In this document: in pieces, positions 17,186 to 27,600 of the stretch
How positions within the stretch are numbered: position 1 is the stretch's first letter
Layout of the letters: each line of letters starts with the position of its first letter
Origin: a virus
Reading direction: 5' to 3' (one strand)
IMG/VR virus record: IMGVR_UViG_3300037070_008166
Span: 1 to 60,788 of that record
DNA: 60,788 nt
The notes under the pieces: generated by a model
The model's database searches: none
What the model saw: only the letters and a program-made list of their open reading frames with translations
What the model was told of the DNA's origin: nothing
Translations under genes and position numbers: made by a program

Positions 17186-17556
17186 TTGGTGAGGAAGCCA
17201 TGGTGCGGAACATGCTGAAAATCGCAGCAGAGTTCCCGGAGCGTGTTGGAAAGGCTCTGTCTGCCGAAGCCAAGATTGAGGTTCGGGAGATGAAGCGCCG
17301 CACGCCGGTGGACACCACACCAAATGCTCCTCATCCTGGGCAACTTCGTGATTCGATTCATGATCATCCACCGGAACGACTGTTCCGCCGGATTTCCGTA
17401 CTGATCACGACCGGGCCGGAAGCGCCATACGATATCTATGTGCATGAAAATCCTGACGCGATTCATTCGGTTGGACAGTGGCAATTTATGTCGTCCGTGA
17501 TCAACGAGTCGCGATCGTTCATGGGTGAACGAGTTGCCCGACGGGTGAAATTCTAA
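17182..17556 (+). CDS. Tail completion / HK97 gp10-like protein
   Basis: 124 residues. The segment APYDIYVHENPDAIH followed by GQWQFM is the hallmark of the HK97 gp10-like (minor capsid/tail-completion) family, which sits at the head-tail joint. RTPVDTTPNAPHPGQLRDSI upstream also fits. It marks the return to virion assembly genes after the sugar cassette. Confidence 0.8.
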   Translation: MIGEEAMVRNMLKIAAEFPERVGKALSAEAKIEVREMKRRTPVDTTPNAPHPGQLRDSIHDHPPERLFRRISVLITTGPEAPYDIYVHENPDAIHSVGQWQFMSSVINESRSFMGERVARRVKF

Positions 17557-17987
17557 TGTGGCTTGACGAAGTCGCCGCACGGCTCGTCGCGCAAAGTGTC
17601 GGTGTGATGGGCACACAGGCACTGACCTCGAATTCCATCTTCATCGGATCAGCTGCGTTGATTCCGACAGGAGAGGGTGCGGACGGACCATATCTATTGC
17701 TGAAAGATACAGGGGGCTCCGGTTCGGCGAAGACGCAGAACAATACAGCAACTGAGCGACCGACTGGCCAGATTTCCACGCGGGCCAGATCGCCGGTGGC
17801 TGCGTACGACATGGCGAAGGCGGCATACGTGGCTTTGGGTGGCGAGAATGGTTTGTTCAACATCACACTGAGCAGCGTGCGATATCTGAGCCTCGTGGCT
17901 CGGACGATGCCGTCCGACATCGGGCTGGATCAAGAAGCGCGTCCGATGTTTTCGTTCAACATCGACGCGGAAAAACAACCTTCGTGA
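17556..17987 (+). CDS. Tail terminator protein, putative
   Basis: 143 residues between tail completion and tail tube, the fixed place of the terminator that caps the tube and joins the neck. DEVAARLVAQSVG at the start and the paired strands GPYLLLKDTGGSG and ARPMFSFNIDAEKQPS resemble minor-capsid/terminator proteins. It begins at the base where the previous gene ends. Confidence 0.65.
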   Translation: MWLDEVAARLVAQSVGVMGTQALTSNSIFIGSAALIPTGEGADGPYLLLKDTGGSGSAKTQNNTATERPTGQISTRARSPVAAYDMAKAAYVALGGENGLFNITLSSVRYLSLVARTMPSDIGLDQEARPMFSFNIDAEKQPS

Positions 17988-18017
17988 CATCGTGTCACGA
18001 GTAGATAGGAGACTGAA

Positions 18018-18473
18018 ATGACACTTGCCATCAGCGCCCACGGAACATTGGTGGCCGTCCAGTTGACACCGGGCGGCGCATTCACCGATGTGGCCGAACA
18101 GGGCGACATCACACCACCGGCACTGTCGCGTAACGAATTCGACGCGACGACCCAGGAAAAGGACATTGACTCCTACGTCTTGGGCGTGCTTCGTCGTGGC
18201 GCGTTCACGCAGCCACTCAACTGGTTGCCAGACAACGCCACGCATGATCATCTCACGGGCGTCTACAAGCTGATGATCGAGAACACGGTCACCGGCTGGC
18301 GCATCACGTATCCGGACGGAACCAAGTGGATCATGTCCGGTCAAGTTCAGTCGATCACGCCGCAAGCGCCGGTCGACGGGAAGCTGGCAGCCGACGTCAC
18401 GCTTCGTTTCAGCGGGGCCATGCAGATCTTGACGGCACTCGGCGCGATCACGGACATCGGCCTCAGCGCATAG
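18018..18473 (+). CDS. Major tail (tube) protein
   Basis: 151 residues, beta-rich, with AGGAGA before the start. The order terminator, tube, chaperones, tape measure is diagnostic. DITPPALSRNEFDATTQ and TLRFSGAMQILTALG resemble siphovirus tube subunits that stack as hexamers around the tape measure. No extra C-terminal Ig domain is visible. A strong hairpin follows the gene. Confidence 0.8.
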   Translation: MTLAISAHGTLVAVQLTPGGAFTDVAEQGDITPPALSRNEFDATTQEKDIDSYVLGVLRRGAFTQPLNWLPDNATHDHLTGVYKLMIENTVTGWRITYPDGTKWIMSGQVQSITPQAPVDGKLAADVTLRFSGAMQILTALGAITDIGLSA

Positions 18474-18503
18474 TCTGCCCCACGCAGCGTGGCGCCACCT
18501 CTT

Positions 18504-18544
18504 TGCCGGGCTCAGGTGGTGTCACGAATCTCAAGAGCCCGGCA
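18504..18544 (+). terminator. Hairpin after the tail-tube gene
   Basis: TGCCGGGCTC (18504-18513) pairs perfectly with GAGCCCGGCA (18535-18544). An overlapping, mutually exclusive stem uses CCACCT (18495-18500) and AGGTGG (18514-18519). No U-run follows. It lies between the abundant tube gene and the scarce chaperones, so partial termination or mRNA-end protection would lower chaperone and tape-measure levels. Confidence 0.5.
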
Positions 18545-18566
18545 TTCTTCTGTGTGGGGTGAAGAT

Positions 18567-18932
18567 ATGAGTGAGACAAAGACGAACGTGACCGAGTTCA
18601 AGATCCTCTCCATCGACGATATCGAAGCGTCGGTCGACGTGGAATACGCGCTGGTTGATGGCTTCAAGCCAGGAGAGAAGTTCCGGATTCAGTCACTGAC
18701 TGCTGGCGACCTGATTGAGTGGTCGGAGGCGAACGAGGGCGAGGCGAAGCGCACGGCGGGTCTTCGTCTCATTGTGAAGAGCTTGGTGGACACGGATGGC
18801 AAGAGGATCGCCGGGGACAAGCACATCGAACTCTTCCGCAAGAAGTCACACAAGGTGACGGAGCGGATCGTGAAGGACATCCTCAAGTTGAACGACATGA
18901 AAGTGAAAGCGGGTGACGCAAAAAACGACTGA
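18567..18932 (+). CDS. Tail assembly chaperone G
   Basis: 121 residues from the ATG at 18567; an in-frame upstream start at 18489 lies within the hairpin and has no ribosome site. FRIQSLTAGDLIEWSEANEG and the charged helical C-terminus are typical of lambda G-like chaperones that coat the tape measure during assembly. The coding end contains a slippery heptamer leading into the T frame. Confidence 0.85.
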   Translation: MSETKTNVTEFKILSIDDIEASVDVEYALVDGFKPGEKFRIQSLTAGDLIEWSEANEGEAKRTAGLRLIVKSLVDTDGKRIAGDKHIELFRKKSHKVTERIVKDILKLNDMKVKAGDAKND

Positions 18933-19288
18933 AGCGAAGTCCGCGTCGTCTCTTCTTGTATCGGCTCGCCGTGAGTATGCGGAAGTGGAATGTGGACGCC
19001 CTCGGCCGCAGCCTCACGGCGAAGCAGTTCATGGGATGGGAAGCGTATGCTTCGCTGGAACCATTCGGGCAGGATCACTGGGATTCCCTGTTCGCGAGTA
19101 TCGTGCAGATGATTCATAACATGGCAGTCGATGTCAAACATCGTAAGCCGCTGGATGAATTCAGATTGCAATATAAGGAGGTCGAAGACAAACCAGTTCA
19201 GTCGCCGATCAAACAAACCTGGCAAGAGAAGAAAGCAATCGGCATGATCATCGCAGCTGCGTGGAACCAGAAGGGGAAGGATCTGTAA
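18567..19288 (+). CDS. Tail assembly chaperone GT fusion (by -1 frameshift)
   Basis: About 240 residues if ribosomes slip at 18920-18926: 120 codons of G followed by 120 of the -1 frame. The T part contains SLTAKQFMGWEAYASLEPFG, the lambda T-like signature, and ends next to the tape measure start. GT is made in small amount and recruits tube subunits to the G-coated tape measure. The second frame has no good start of its own other than a TTG at 18956 without a ribosome site, which supports frameshifting. Confidence 0.88.
18920..18926 (+). other. Programmed -1 frameshift site A-AAA-AAC
   Basis: Codons GCA AAA AAC GAC TGA end gene G. The heptamer A AAA AAC fits the canonical X-XXY-YYZ slippery pattern and lies two codons before the G stop. 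Slipping back one base enters an open frame from 18926 to 19288 that encodes a T-like domain. Such G/GT slippage is conserved in long-tailed phages. Confidence 0.88.
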
Positions 19289-22200
19289 GTGGATATAGGC
19301 ACACTGACAGGCCATATCGTACTCGAAGATCAACTGTCCAGCGGAATGCAGCTGGCAGCCACGCAAGTTCGGAAATTCTCCCAAGAGTTTGATTTGGCGA
19401 TGGGCGTGACGATCACCGCCGCAGCCGGCGCGTTCGCAGCGGTTGGTACGATTACCACGGCCATCATTGCACTTGGGAACAAAGGTTCTGTCCTCAACGA
19501 TATTGAAGAGTCGTTTGATCGTCTCGCGAAAGCAGCTGGGTCCAGCGGCAAAGAACTGTTTGATGCCTTCAACGAAGGCGTCCAGGCCACTGTTGATTCC
19601 GCGAAAATCATGAAGTCGACGACAGTATTGTTGTCGAGCGGCATGAAACTGACCACGGATCAAGCGAAACTTCTGGCTCAATCGGCTCGGGAGTTGGGCA
19701 AGGCCACCGGCACGGACGCCGCGAGTGGCCTCCAGACTTTAAGTCAGGCGCTGGCTACCGGAAACACTCGAGCGATCCGTCGGCTTGGCATTACCATTGA
19801 CATGGTGCAGAAGGAGAAGGAATTCGCTGCATCGATTGGTAGAACTCGTGCCGAGCTGAGTCAGGCTGGCATCACGGAAGCACGACGAGTCGCGATCTTT
19901 GAAGCGTTAGAGAAGCGGATGCAGTCAACTGGCGTATCCGCACTCACCTTCAAAGAACGCATGCAACAGGCGACAGTCGCCGTTGGCAACTGGTTTGATG
20001 ACCTCGCGAAGGGTGTGGCTAAATCCACTGCCGTCAACAAGGCATTTGACGACGTGCGCAAAGCACTCGTTGACGCCTTCGGTGATTCCACGCAAACACT
20101 ACTCAAGACTATCCTTGGGTGGGTAGACGATTTCGCGACAGGAGTCAGTCGCGTCGCTCCTGTTGTCATCAAGATATTTGGCGATATCAAGGATGGTATT
20201 GTTGGTATCTGGAACTGGCTTGTTGATTTCAACGAGCGGTGGCAGATCACAAGCACACTTGTTTCCATTGCCAAGACTGCGTGGGGGTTGCTCGAGAAAG
20301 CATTTACTTTCGTACGTTTTGCTGTTGAAGCTGTTATCAAGGCGTGGTCATCCATGCCCGAGTGGCTCCAGAAGCTGACGAAGGGTGCTCTGGAAGCAAC
20401 GCTTGCCGCCACCGCCTATGGTGTGGCGATCTACGGCGTGACGATCCCCGCCAGAGCACTGATCGATGCAGTTGATCAAACGATCAACATCCTTGGTAAT
20501 TTCCTAAGTGGTCTTGCTGGCGGAGTCGTCATCTACGATAAGATTACGTCAGCGACAGTGCTGTTTACAAGAGCACAGAATTTCCTCACGGCATCCACAC
20601 TGGCCGCGCAGATCAACATCACGGCGTTGATTGCGAAGTTCGTCGGGCTAGATGCCGCAACGAAGTTCGTGACGGCGAGCACGGCATTATTTGGTACGGC
20701 ACTGAATGTTGCCCTCGGCGTTGTGTTGCCACTTGTTACTGCGATCGGTCTGTTGTACATGTCACTTGGGGAACTGAAGACCGCATTCAGTGAACTCGGG
20801 CAACACTCATTCTGGGAAACAATTTCAGCAACGAACACCGATAACTGGGTGCGCCGTCTCATCGGATGGGGTGACGAAGCGCAGCGCATGAAGAATCGAA
20901 CAGTTGATGCGTTCGATATGGTTGCCGATGCGCGGAAGCGTATGGATGCGGACTTGTCCGGAGCCACTCTCGCCAACGAGGTGGAAGAACTGCGTCTTGC
21001 ATGGCACCGAATGTCACCGACAATGCAGAAGTCGGCGGAGGCCATCAAGAATGTTGGCGAGCAGGCGCTCGCGCTACGCGAGCGAGGCGGGCGGCTCCAT
21101 CCCGAACTGAAACGTCTGGCTGATATTGCGGAAGCGGCTCGTCCAAAGATTGGTGGACTTGGTGCGAGCTTCATTAAAGCAAAGGACGACACGACTCGAT
21201 TCGCCGCGACACTCAGCGGATCGGCGCTGACGAAGCAGATCAAAGAGTTGGCAGAGGAAGTCGATCACGTTCGCAAGACAAAGGGTGATTTTGGGTTCAA
21301 CATTCCGAAGTTGATCGAGACTGCGAAGACGATCGAATCCCTGCGGCTCCAAGGTGGAAAGCTGCCGCCGGTTCTGCAACAGATTCGAGATCAGTTCTTT
21401 TTCATCCCTGATCTTGTGGCAGAAACTCGCGCGAGTATGTCACTGCTGTCCAGCCCACTCGCGCAGGTGACGAATCAACTGAAGACTGGCACGCTCGCGT
21501 GGTTCCAGTGGGTGACGGCGGTGTATGGTGCTATTGAAGCGAAGAAGCGATTCTTCAATACAATGCAAGCGCCGGACTTCTTGTTGCAGATGCCGAAGTT
21601 CCAACAGCCTCTGGAGAAGACCCTGAGTCTGGTAGACTGGGACGCGCTCGAAGCCAATTCGACCCTGACGCTCCAGCAGATTGCCAACCGCCACAAGGCG
21701 ACCTACGAGGAGATGACGAAGCACCCGGAGCGGTACTCCAGCGCCACAATCGCGGCATTCAAGCGGATCGCCAAGGAGGCTCAGGACACGGCAGATGGTG
21801 TGACAACCAACTGGCGGGCAGTTGGCGATAGCATGGTTTCCATGTTCGTGGCGATCGCCGACATCGCCGGTGATTCGATGAGTGCAGTCGCTCGGGCAAT
21901 CGGCACAGCGGCTGCGGCCGGCAAGGGTATGCGGGATTCCTTCGACGTCATGAAGGCGTCGTTGGCCGGTGGCAAGAAGGACTGGAAGAGTTTTGGAAAT
22001 GCGGCAGTCGGTGCAGCCGGTGCTGCGGTCCAAGCGTGGGGGAGCATCCAGGCCGCGACTGATACCCTGGACCGAAAGAAAAACATTGCTGGTGGCGCCA
22101 TGTCGGGAGCCGCTGCCGGTATGCAGATGGCTGGACCGTGGGGCGCACTCGTTGGTGCGGGCGTGGGTGCGCTCATCGGTGCGTTCCGCAACCGCGACGC

Positions 22201-23854
22201 GATGCGCGCCTACGACGAAGTGGCGCACGACATCGGTGTGCAGATTTCGGATGAGCTCGCGAAGACCATTCAGGACGAAGGCAACAAGCGTGGCGGCGGA
22301 CAGATGAACCGCTGGGCAACGGAAGTCCTGATGTTGGGTGAGATTATCGAAGATGTTGGGGGTGTGACTGAAAAGAATTTCGAAGGAATGGCGAAGCAGT
22401 TTTACCAGGCACAGATATTCCTCCATGAAGGCACCATCTCAGTTGAGGAATTCGAGACAATGGCTGGCAAGGCGTTCCCGGCGATTGCCTCGTACGCGCT
22501 CGAGATGGGTGGTCTCTGGAAGGGAACATTCCGTGACATGATCGACGAGATGGAGGACACGGGAACGGCCACGAAAGATCTCGCCGAACTCATGAAACGT
22601 GAGCTCTCGAAGCTTGGGCCGGCAACTGCAGCAGTTGCCAAGGGTCTGTCGTTCAAATTGGGCACTGCCTTCTCTGGGCTTGCTCCTGGGATTTCGGAAA
22701 CGGACGTCACATCGATCTCTGATAAGCTGACTTCCGGTGAACGACTCAGCCGTGATGAACAAGCGCGACTGGATCGCATCAAGAAAACGAATTCGCAGAT
22801 CGTCGCGAACTATCAGGAGTCGTTCGACCGCGTCAGTCGCATTACGTTCATGTCGTTCGCGGCTGAGCTCGCGCACGGGACGAGCACGGTGGAAGCCATT
22901 CGCCACCACAAGGATGCCATTGGTGAACTGATCGCGGCGTCGGATCGTTATGGCTTCGCGAACAATGCGGCCTACGAATCCCTCGCTCGGTGGAACAATC
23001 TCGTCGACTTCAACGCGCCACTTCTTGATCAGATGGGTGCGCTTGTTGATATTACCACTGTCCTTGAGAACACGGGAGGGTTGACCGCCGACACGTTCCA
23101 CGATTTACAGGTGGAAGCCGCGTCCACTGTAGATGCTTTGGAAGCAAATGGCTTCACAGCAGCGGAGGCCTTGTCCACAGCAATTCCATTCCTCGAGATG
23201 GCCATTGAGCTCCACGAAGAGCGTGGCTACGCGATCGATGCTGAGACGCAGGCCATGATTGATCAGGCCCGCGAGCAGGGCCTGCTGGCTGATAAGCAGC
23301 TCACGACGAACGACATCTTGATGCAAGGTCTCAAGGCGTTGATTGAAGCCGTTGGCGGTGTATTACCTGAGGCGTGGAAAACCGCAGCTGCTGGGGCAAG
23401 AACTGCGGCAGAAAATATCGAGCGGAGTTTCAATGGAATCGAGATCGACCCGGTTCGGGTAGACGTGGAGTACAACTACGGCACACCGAGCGGGCCGAAC
23501 GAGGGTGGCGGACCACAGTATGAGTCGGATGGCGGTGTGATCTATGCGGCACGTGGTCGACGCGTGCCGTTCGTGCCTCGTGGGTCTGATACCGTGCCGG
23601 CAATGCTCACACCGGGCGAGCGTGTGCTGTCTGTAGACCAGAACCGTGAATACGAACAGCGTTTGCGTGAAGGTGACCGACCGATCAAGTTGACTGTGCC
23701 GGTCTTCCTCGGGAATGATGTGATCAGTGAATACATCATTGAAACAACGTTGAAGAAATTGGAAAACAACGACGGTGGCGGTGCGCCTGTTGGACCGACC
23801 GATCGGATGGCGAAGGCATTGGCTGGACGGCTCTCTCAGTATCTGGCATCCTAA
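19289..23854 (+). CDS. Tail tape measure protein
   Basis: 1521 residues, the second longest gene. It starts with GTG directly after the preceding TAA. Long amphipathic helices alternate with hydrophobic segments (AAGAFAAVGTITTAIIALG near residue 50; AAAGMQMAGPWGALVGAGVG near 950). It ends in the typical ARGRRVPFVPRGSDTVPAMLTPGERVLS. At about 0.15 nm per residue it would set a tail near 230 nm (rule of thumb). No peptidase or lysozyme motif was recognised. Confidence 0.93.
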   Translation: MDIGTLTGHIVLEDQLSSGMQLAATQVRKFSQEFDLAMGVTITAAAGAFAAVGTITTAIIALGNKGSVLNDIEESFDRLAKAAGSSGKELFDAFNEGVQATVDSAKIMKSTTVLLSSGMKLTTDQAKLLAQSARELGKATGTDAASGLQTLSQALATGNTRAIRRLGITIDMVQKEKEFAASIGRTRAELSQAGITEARRVAIFEALEKRMQSTGVSALTFKERMQQATVAVGNWFDDLAKGVAKSTAVNKAFDDVRKALVDAFGDSTQTLLKTILGWVDDFATGVSRVAPVVIKIFGDIKDGIVGIWNWLVDFNERWQITSTLVSIAKTAWGLLEKAFTFVRFAVEAVIKAWSSMPEWLQKLTKGALEATLAATAYGVAIYGVTIPARALIDAVDQTINILGNFLSGLAGGVVIYDKITSATVLFTRAQNFLTASTLAAQINITALIAKFVGLDAATKFVTASTALFGTALNVALGVVLPLVTAIGLLYMSLGELKTAFSELGQHSFWETISATNTDNWVRRLIGWGDEAQRMKNRTVDAFDMVADARKRMDADLSGATLANEVEELRLAWHRMSPTMQKSAEAIKNVGEQALALRERGGRLHPELKRLADIAEAARPKIGGLGASFIKAKDDTTRFAATLSGSALTKQIKELAEEVDHVRKTKGDFGFNIPKLIETAKTIESLRLQGGKLPPVLQQIRDQFFFIPDLVAETRASMSLLSSPLAQVTNQLKTGTLAWFQWVTAVYGAIEAKKRFFNTMQAPDFLLQMPKFQQPLEKTLSLVDWDALEANSTLTLQQIANRHKATYEEMTKHPERYSSATIAAFKRIAKEAQDTADGVTTNWRAVGDSMVSMFVAIADIAGDSMSAVARAIGTAAAAGKGMRDSFDVMKASLAGGKKDWKSFGNAAVGAAGAAVQAWGSIQAATDTLDRKKNIAGGAMSGAAAGMQMAGPWGALVGAGVGALIGAFRNRDAMRAYDEVAHDIGVQISDELAKTIQDEGNKRGGGQMNRWATEVLMLGEIIEDVGGVTEKNFEGMAKQFYQAQIFLHEGTISVEEFETMAGKAFPAIASYALEMGGLWKGTFRDMIDEMEDTGTATKDLAELMKRELSKLGPATAAVAKGLSFKLGTAFSGLAPGISETDVTSISDKLTSGERLSRDEQARLDRIKKTNSQIVANYQESFDRVSRITFMSFAAELAHGTSTVEAIRHHKDAIGELIAASDRYGFANNAAYESLARWNNLVDFNAPLLDQMGALVDITTVLENTGGLTADTFHDLQVEAASTVDALEANGFTAAEALSTAIPFLEMAIELHEERGYAIDAETQAMIDQAREQGLLADKQLTTNDILMQGLKALIEAVGGVLPEAWKTAAAGARTAAENIERSFNGIEIDPVRVDVEYNYGTPSGPNEGGGPQYESDGGVIYAARGRRVPFVPRGSDTVPAMLTPGERVLSVDQNREYEQRLREGDRPIKLTVPVFLGNDVISEYIIETTLKKLENNDGGGAPVGPTDRMAKALAGRLSQYLAS

Positions 23855-24669
23855 TGGCACACGAACTCTACTTCGCATATCCAAGCGACAATCTGTTAGC
23901 GACCGCGTCGTCTATTACCCTGTCCACTGGGACGGAGCTCGACGCCCAGTACGAACTAGACAAGTTATTCGACGGCACGTGGTACAATCCGTTCAAGGCC
24001 GTAGAAGATACGATTGCCATTGATATGGAGTGGAGCTCGCCGGTGTCGCCGGCACTCGCGATTCTCGGTAATACGAACATCACAGTTGCCGCGACTCTTC
24101 TTGGCCACACGGACGCGACGTTCGGCAGTGGCTTCCCAGATATTACCATCACCTTTGGGGTGCCGTCGGTCGACCCGTTTGGTTTCTTCACGTCACCATT
24201 TCAGGTGCCGTCGGTTGCGGCAAAGGCGCATTGGCGTCTTGTGGTGTCGGCGAATGCCTATCCGGTTATCATCGGTGAGTTGGGCTTGTATGCATCAGCT
24301 TTGGGGTTGTCACGCGCCTACAATCTGTCGTCTGCGAAACGTCTGCTTGGTGGAACAGTGTATTATGAGACGCCCGCGAAGGTTGGGTTGGCATACGAAC
24401 AATCCACTGCAGTGCGTACGATCGATGGATTCTTTATCGTACAGACCGATGCCGAACTCGCGACCGTGGAACAGCTGGTGGCGAAGACTCGCTTCCGTGC
24501 ACGGCCATTCTTCTTAATCCCGCGGGCCTCTGTCGACGACGCATGGATGGTACGATTTACCCTGGATGAACTCCAGGTCGAGACGTATGGAAGCGGAGCA
24601 CAGCGAATTAACGCGCCGATCATGATGTGCGGGCGCGGTCTCGCCCACGTGGATCCGGATACGATCTGA
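23854..24669 (+). CDS. Distal tail protein, putative
   Basis: 271 residues, beta-rich, directly after the tape measure and overlapping the hub gene (TGATG). This is the usual place of the Dit-like ring protein that starts the baseplate. Segments such as FDGTWYNPFKAVEDTIAIDMEW and AKAHWRLVVSANAYPVIIGELGL resemble a galactose-binding-like sandwich. The family is inferred from position and fold-like pattern. Confidence 0.65.
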   Translation: MAHELYFAYPSDNLLATASSITLSTGTELDAQYELDKLFDGTWYNPFKAVEDTIAIDMEWSSPVSPALAILGNTNITVAATLLGHTDATFGSGFPDITITFGVPSVDPFGFFTSPFQVPSVAAKAHWRLVVSANAYPVIIGELGLYASALGLSRAYNLSSAKRLLGGTVYYETPAKVGLAYEQSTAVRTIDGFFIVQTDAELATVEQLVAKTRFRARPFFLIPRASVDDAWMVRFTLDELQVETYGSGAQRINAPIMMCGRGLAHVDPDTI

Positions 24670-27600
24670 TGCTGAGCCTCCTGGCCCTCGGCGATGGTTT
24701 GAAACGCGATTCGGCGATCGTATCCGGCGCAGCGGATCGTACGATCATGGTGTATTTTCGTTTGTCGTCCGTACCCACTGGCGGCGACTATCGGACTTAC
24801 ATGGCGTGGGTGAAGGATGCCGCGGGCGCGTACAACCAGTGGGACGGAGCCTACTCGTCGGCGGACACGAACGCATTTAGTGTTGGCTGGAACAATGGCA
24901 CGACAGGCAACGACGTTGCGCAGCCGTTCACGCCGTCACTGAACAGGTGGTATCAGCTTGTGGTTGCGCGGCGGTCGAGTCTGAACACGCATCGGTATTA
25001 TATCGACGGACGCGAGGTGGGGCTGCGCGTGCTCGATATGTCGGCGAGCACGCTGGACACGCTGCGCCTTGGTTTCGACGAGTATTCCAACGATGCTGGC
25101 ATGGATCTCGCTCGGTTCCGCGAGTGGTCGGCGCTGCTCACGCCGAACGAAATCAAAGATGAGATGGGACATGCGACTGCCGTTCGCACGGCGAATCTCA
25201 TCGCGGACTGTCCGCTGCTGTCTGACGCCCTGGACGTGTCTGGCAATGGAAATCACTTCACGGTCATGGGATCGCCGTCGTATTTCGCGACGCCGACGCT
25301 CGCGGTTCGCCCGTCTCCGTTCTACATTCGGCATTGGACTAACGGTATACCGACCGAGATCGACGACGCATACCTGTACGAGCGGACCGGTGAGCCAAGT
25401 GGCGGTGCAGATCCAATTGACGGAACGTATCCGGAAATCATCGCTGGCGAAGGCAAGATGACACTGACGGGGAGTGGCGGCCCGCACGGCGATGGGTTCT
25501 GGGACCTCGGGCTGGCGTTTCCAAGCGCGGATTATTCGACAGGTGGTTTTTGGACCGAGTTTGGCAGCGACTATCCGGGGTCAGAATTTCATGACCTGAC
25601 GAAAGGCCGTGCCGTGGTCTATTGGCGACCGATCACGCGGTTTTGGGAGGAGGTGATCCTGGGCGGCGTCACAGGTCCGTTGATGCACCTCTCGACGCGC
25701 GGTGGTTCGGTTCAGTCGGGAATTCAGCTGACATTTGATGCCGATGAGACTGGCGGCGTGCCAGATGACGTGATGGTGGATCTGCGCACGCATCGATGGA
25801 ATAACACGACGATTAGCAGCGTCGGCTCCGCGGCCGTCAGCATCGGCTCGCGTGCGGAGCTGGAAAATGAGTGGCAGAAGTTCGAAATCGAGTGGCAGTG
25901 CGGCACCGTGACTGCGGTGGCGGTTGATACCGGCACGGGCCACGAAGTGGAGACTATCGCGAACGGGGTTGGGTCAGTCACAGACGATGGCTGGATCCGG
26001 GTGTACCACAAGAACCTCGGCACCGGCGCGCCACGCACGTTGATCTATGATCTGACCGGACTCCGATTGTTGGTGTATCGCGGTACGGATGGCGCGGCGA
26101 GCTTCCTGGGCGCGCAGCCGATCAACTCACAGATGAGTTTCTGGTGCGGCTACTATGGGATGTTTGGGCAGTTGTCGCACGTCGAGTTCTATGACGATTT
26201 GAATGAGTCTGAAGACGTCGAGCCGGAGGAGGTAGACGAACATCCCTTCACGCTTCCAGATGCACAGGGTGGTCTTGTTGGTCCACTTGTCAAGGTGCGG
26301 ATCTACAATCCATATCTTGACACGGAGTATGTGGCATCGACCCAGTGGATTCAGGACCCAATCGATTATTGGGGCGGATTTGCGGAAGCAAGCTTGCTGC
26401 GTATCGACGACATGGTCTACGCCACGTCAGATCGTAGTGGCCCACCTCAAATCACGGCACTGAGTTTTGAAATGTCCGACGTGCCTGATGGAAATACAGC
26501 CACGCCTCGCATTCGCACCTGGCTTGGTCAGATCGGTGCCCGTCAGCTTCGTCGGTGTGAGATTTGGGTGCAGATGATCACGGATACAGGTCGTCGAGCA
26601 TTACTCGAGCCACTGACCGTGTTTCGTGGATACATCGAGGAATACGAGGGCCTGGACGACTTCCGTATGTCGTTCAGCTGCTTGTGTTGGATCAACCGTT
26701 TCAAAGACCGGCCCGTATTACCACACAAGATCGGTGATATCATCCCGGCAACGACAATACCGGAAGCGAGGGATCGACGAGTTCCACTGGCATTGGGGTC
26801 ACTTACGGATGAAGGTTCAGCAGAGGACCCACCTGTGTTCATTCAAGATGAGACAGGTCGTGGGTCAAACGGTGGCGCGTCTGGCTCGTCGTCGTTCAAC
26901 CCAGACGAACCTTTCAACACATTTGGAAATGTGATTGGGGCACCACCAGCACCTACCGGGCTGGCTATGGTTGAAGACTTTGGCGCAGGCACACTCCAGT
27001 TGGCTGGTCCAGACGGTCTTGCGCATGGCAGTGCCTGGCAGAACCAGTGGTGCTTTCAAGTCACGCGTATTCGCGCGGGAATGCCGCAGAGCGATCCGTT
27101 TCCATTTGATCCAGGTGATGAATTTCTCACACTGACAGCGAATGATTCGGCGATCACGGCCACGTGCGCGGATGATGGCGATCCTGGTGACATCTATCGG
27201 TTCTACATTGGCACGTCGCCCGTTGGCGGTGCGGGCGGTCGACCAACGATGACCCACTATATTGACACCACCGACCCAGTTACCGGCGTGCAGTTCACGG
27301 ATAAGGAGATGTCATCGGGCGGAGTGCTGGCAACGAACACGCGATACTGGTGTGCTGCGTTGTGGGTTGCTGATGATGGTCGAACGGAACCATCCATCAT
27401 TCACATCACGCTACCAATTCCGTTCATCATGAGCCCCGGCTATAATCGACCGATTCGGTTTGCGTTCGTGCCACCAAGTGTAGCGGTGACAAACGGCGAA
27501 TTCTACATCGCCACCTATCCAAACAAGGATCATTTGTTTCAGAAGTTCAACATCGACGTCACGAACCTGAACACCGACCTCAATGTGCTCTGGGAGTGGG

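Noticed and set aside
19289-23854. Tape measure-embedded lysozyme or peptidase domain
   Set aside because: No catalytic signature was visible; only helices and hydrophobic segments.
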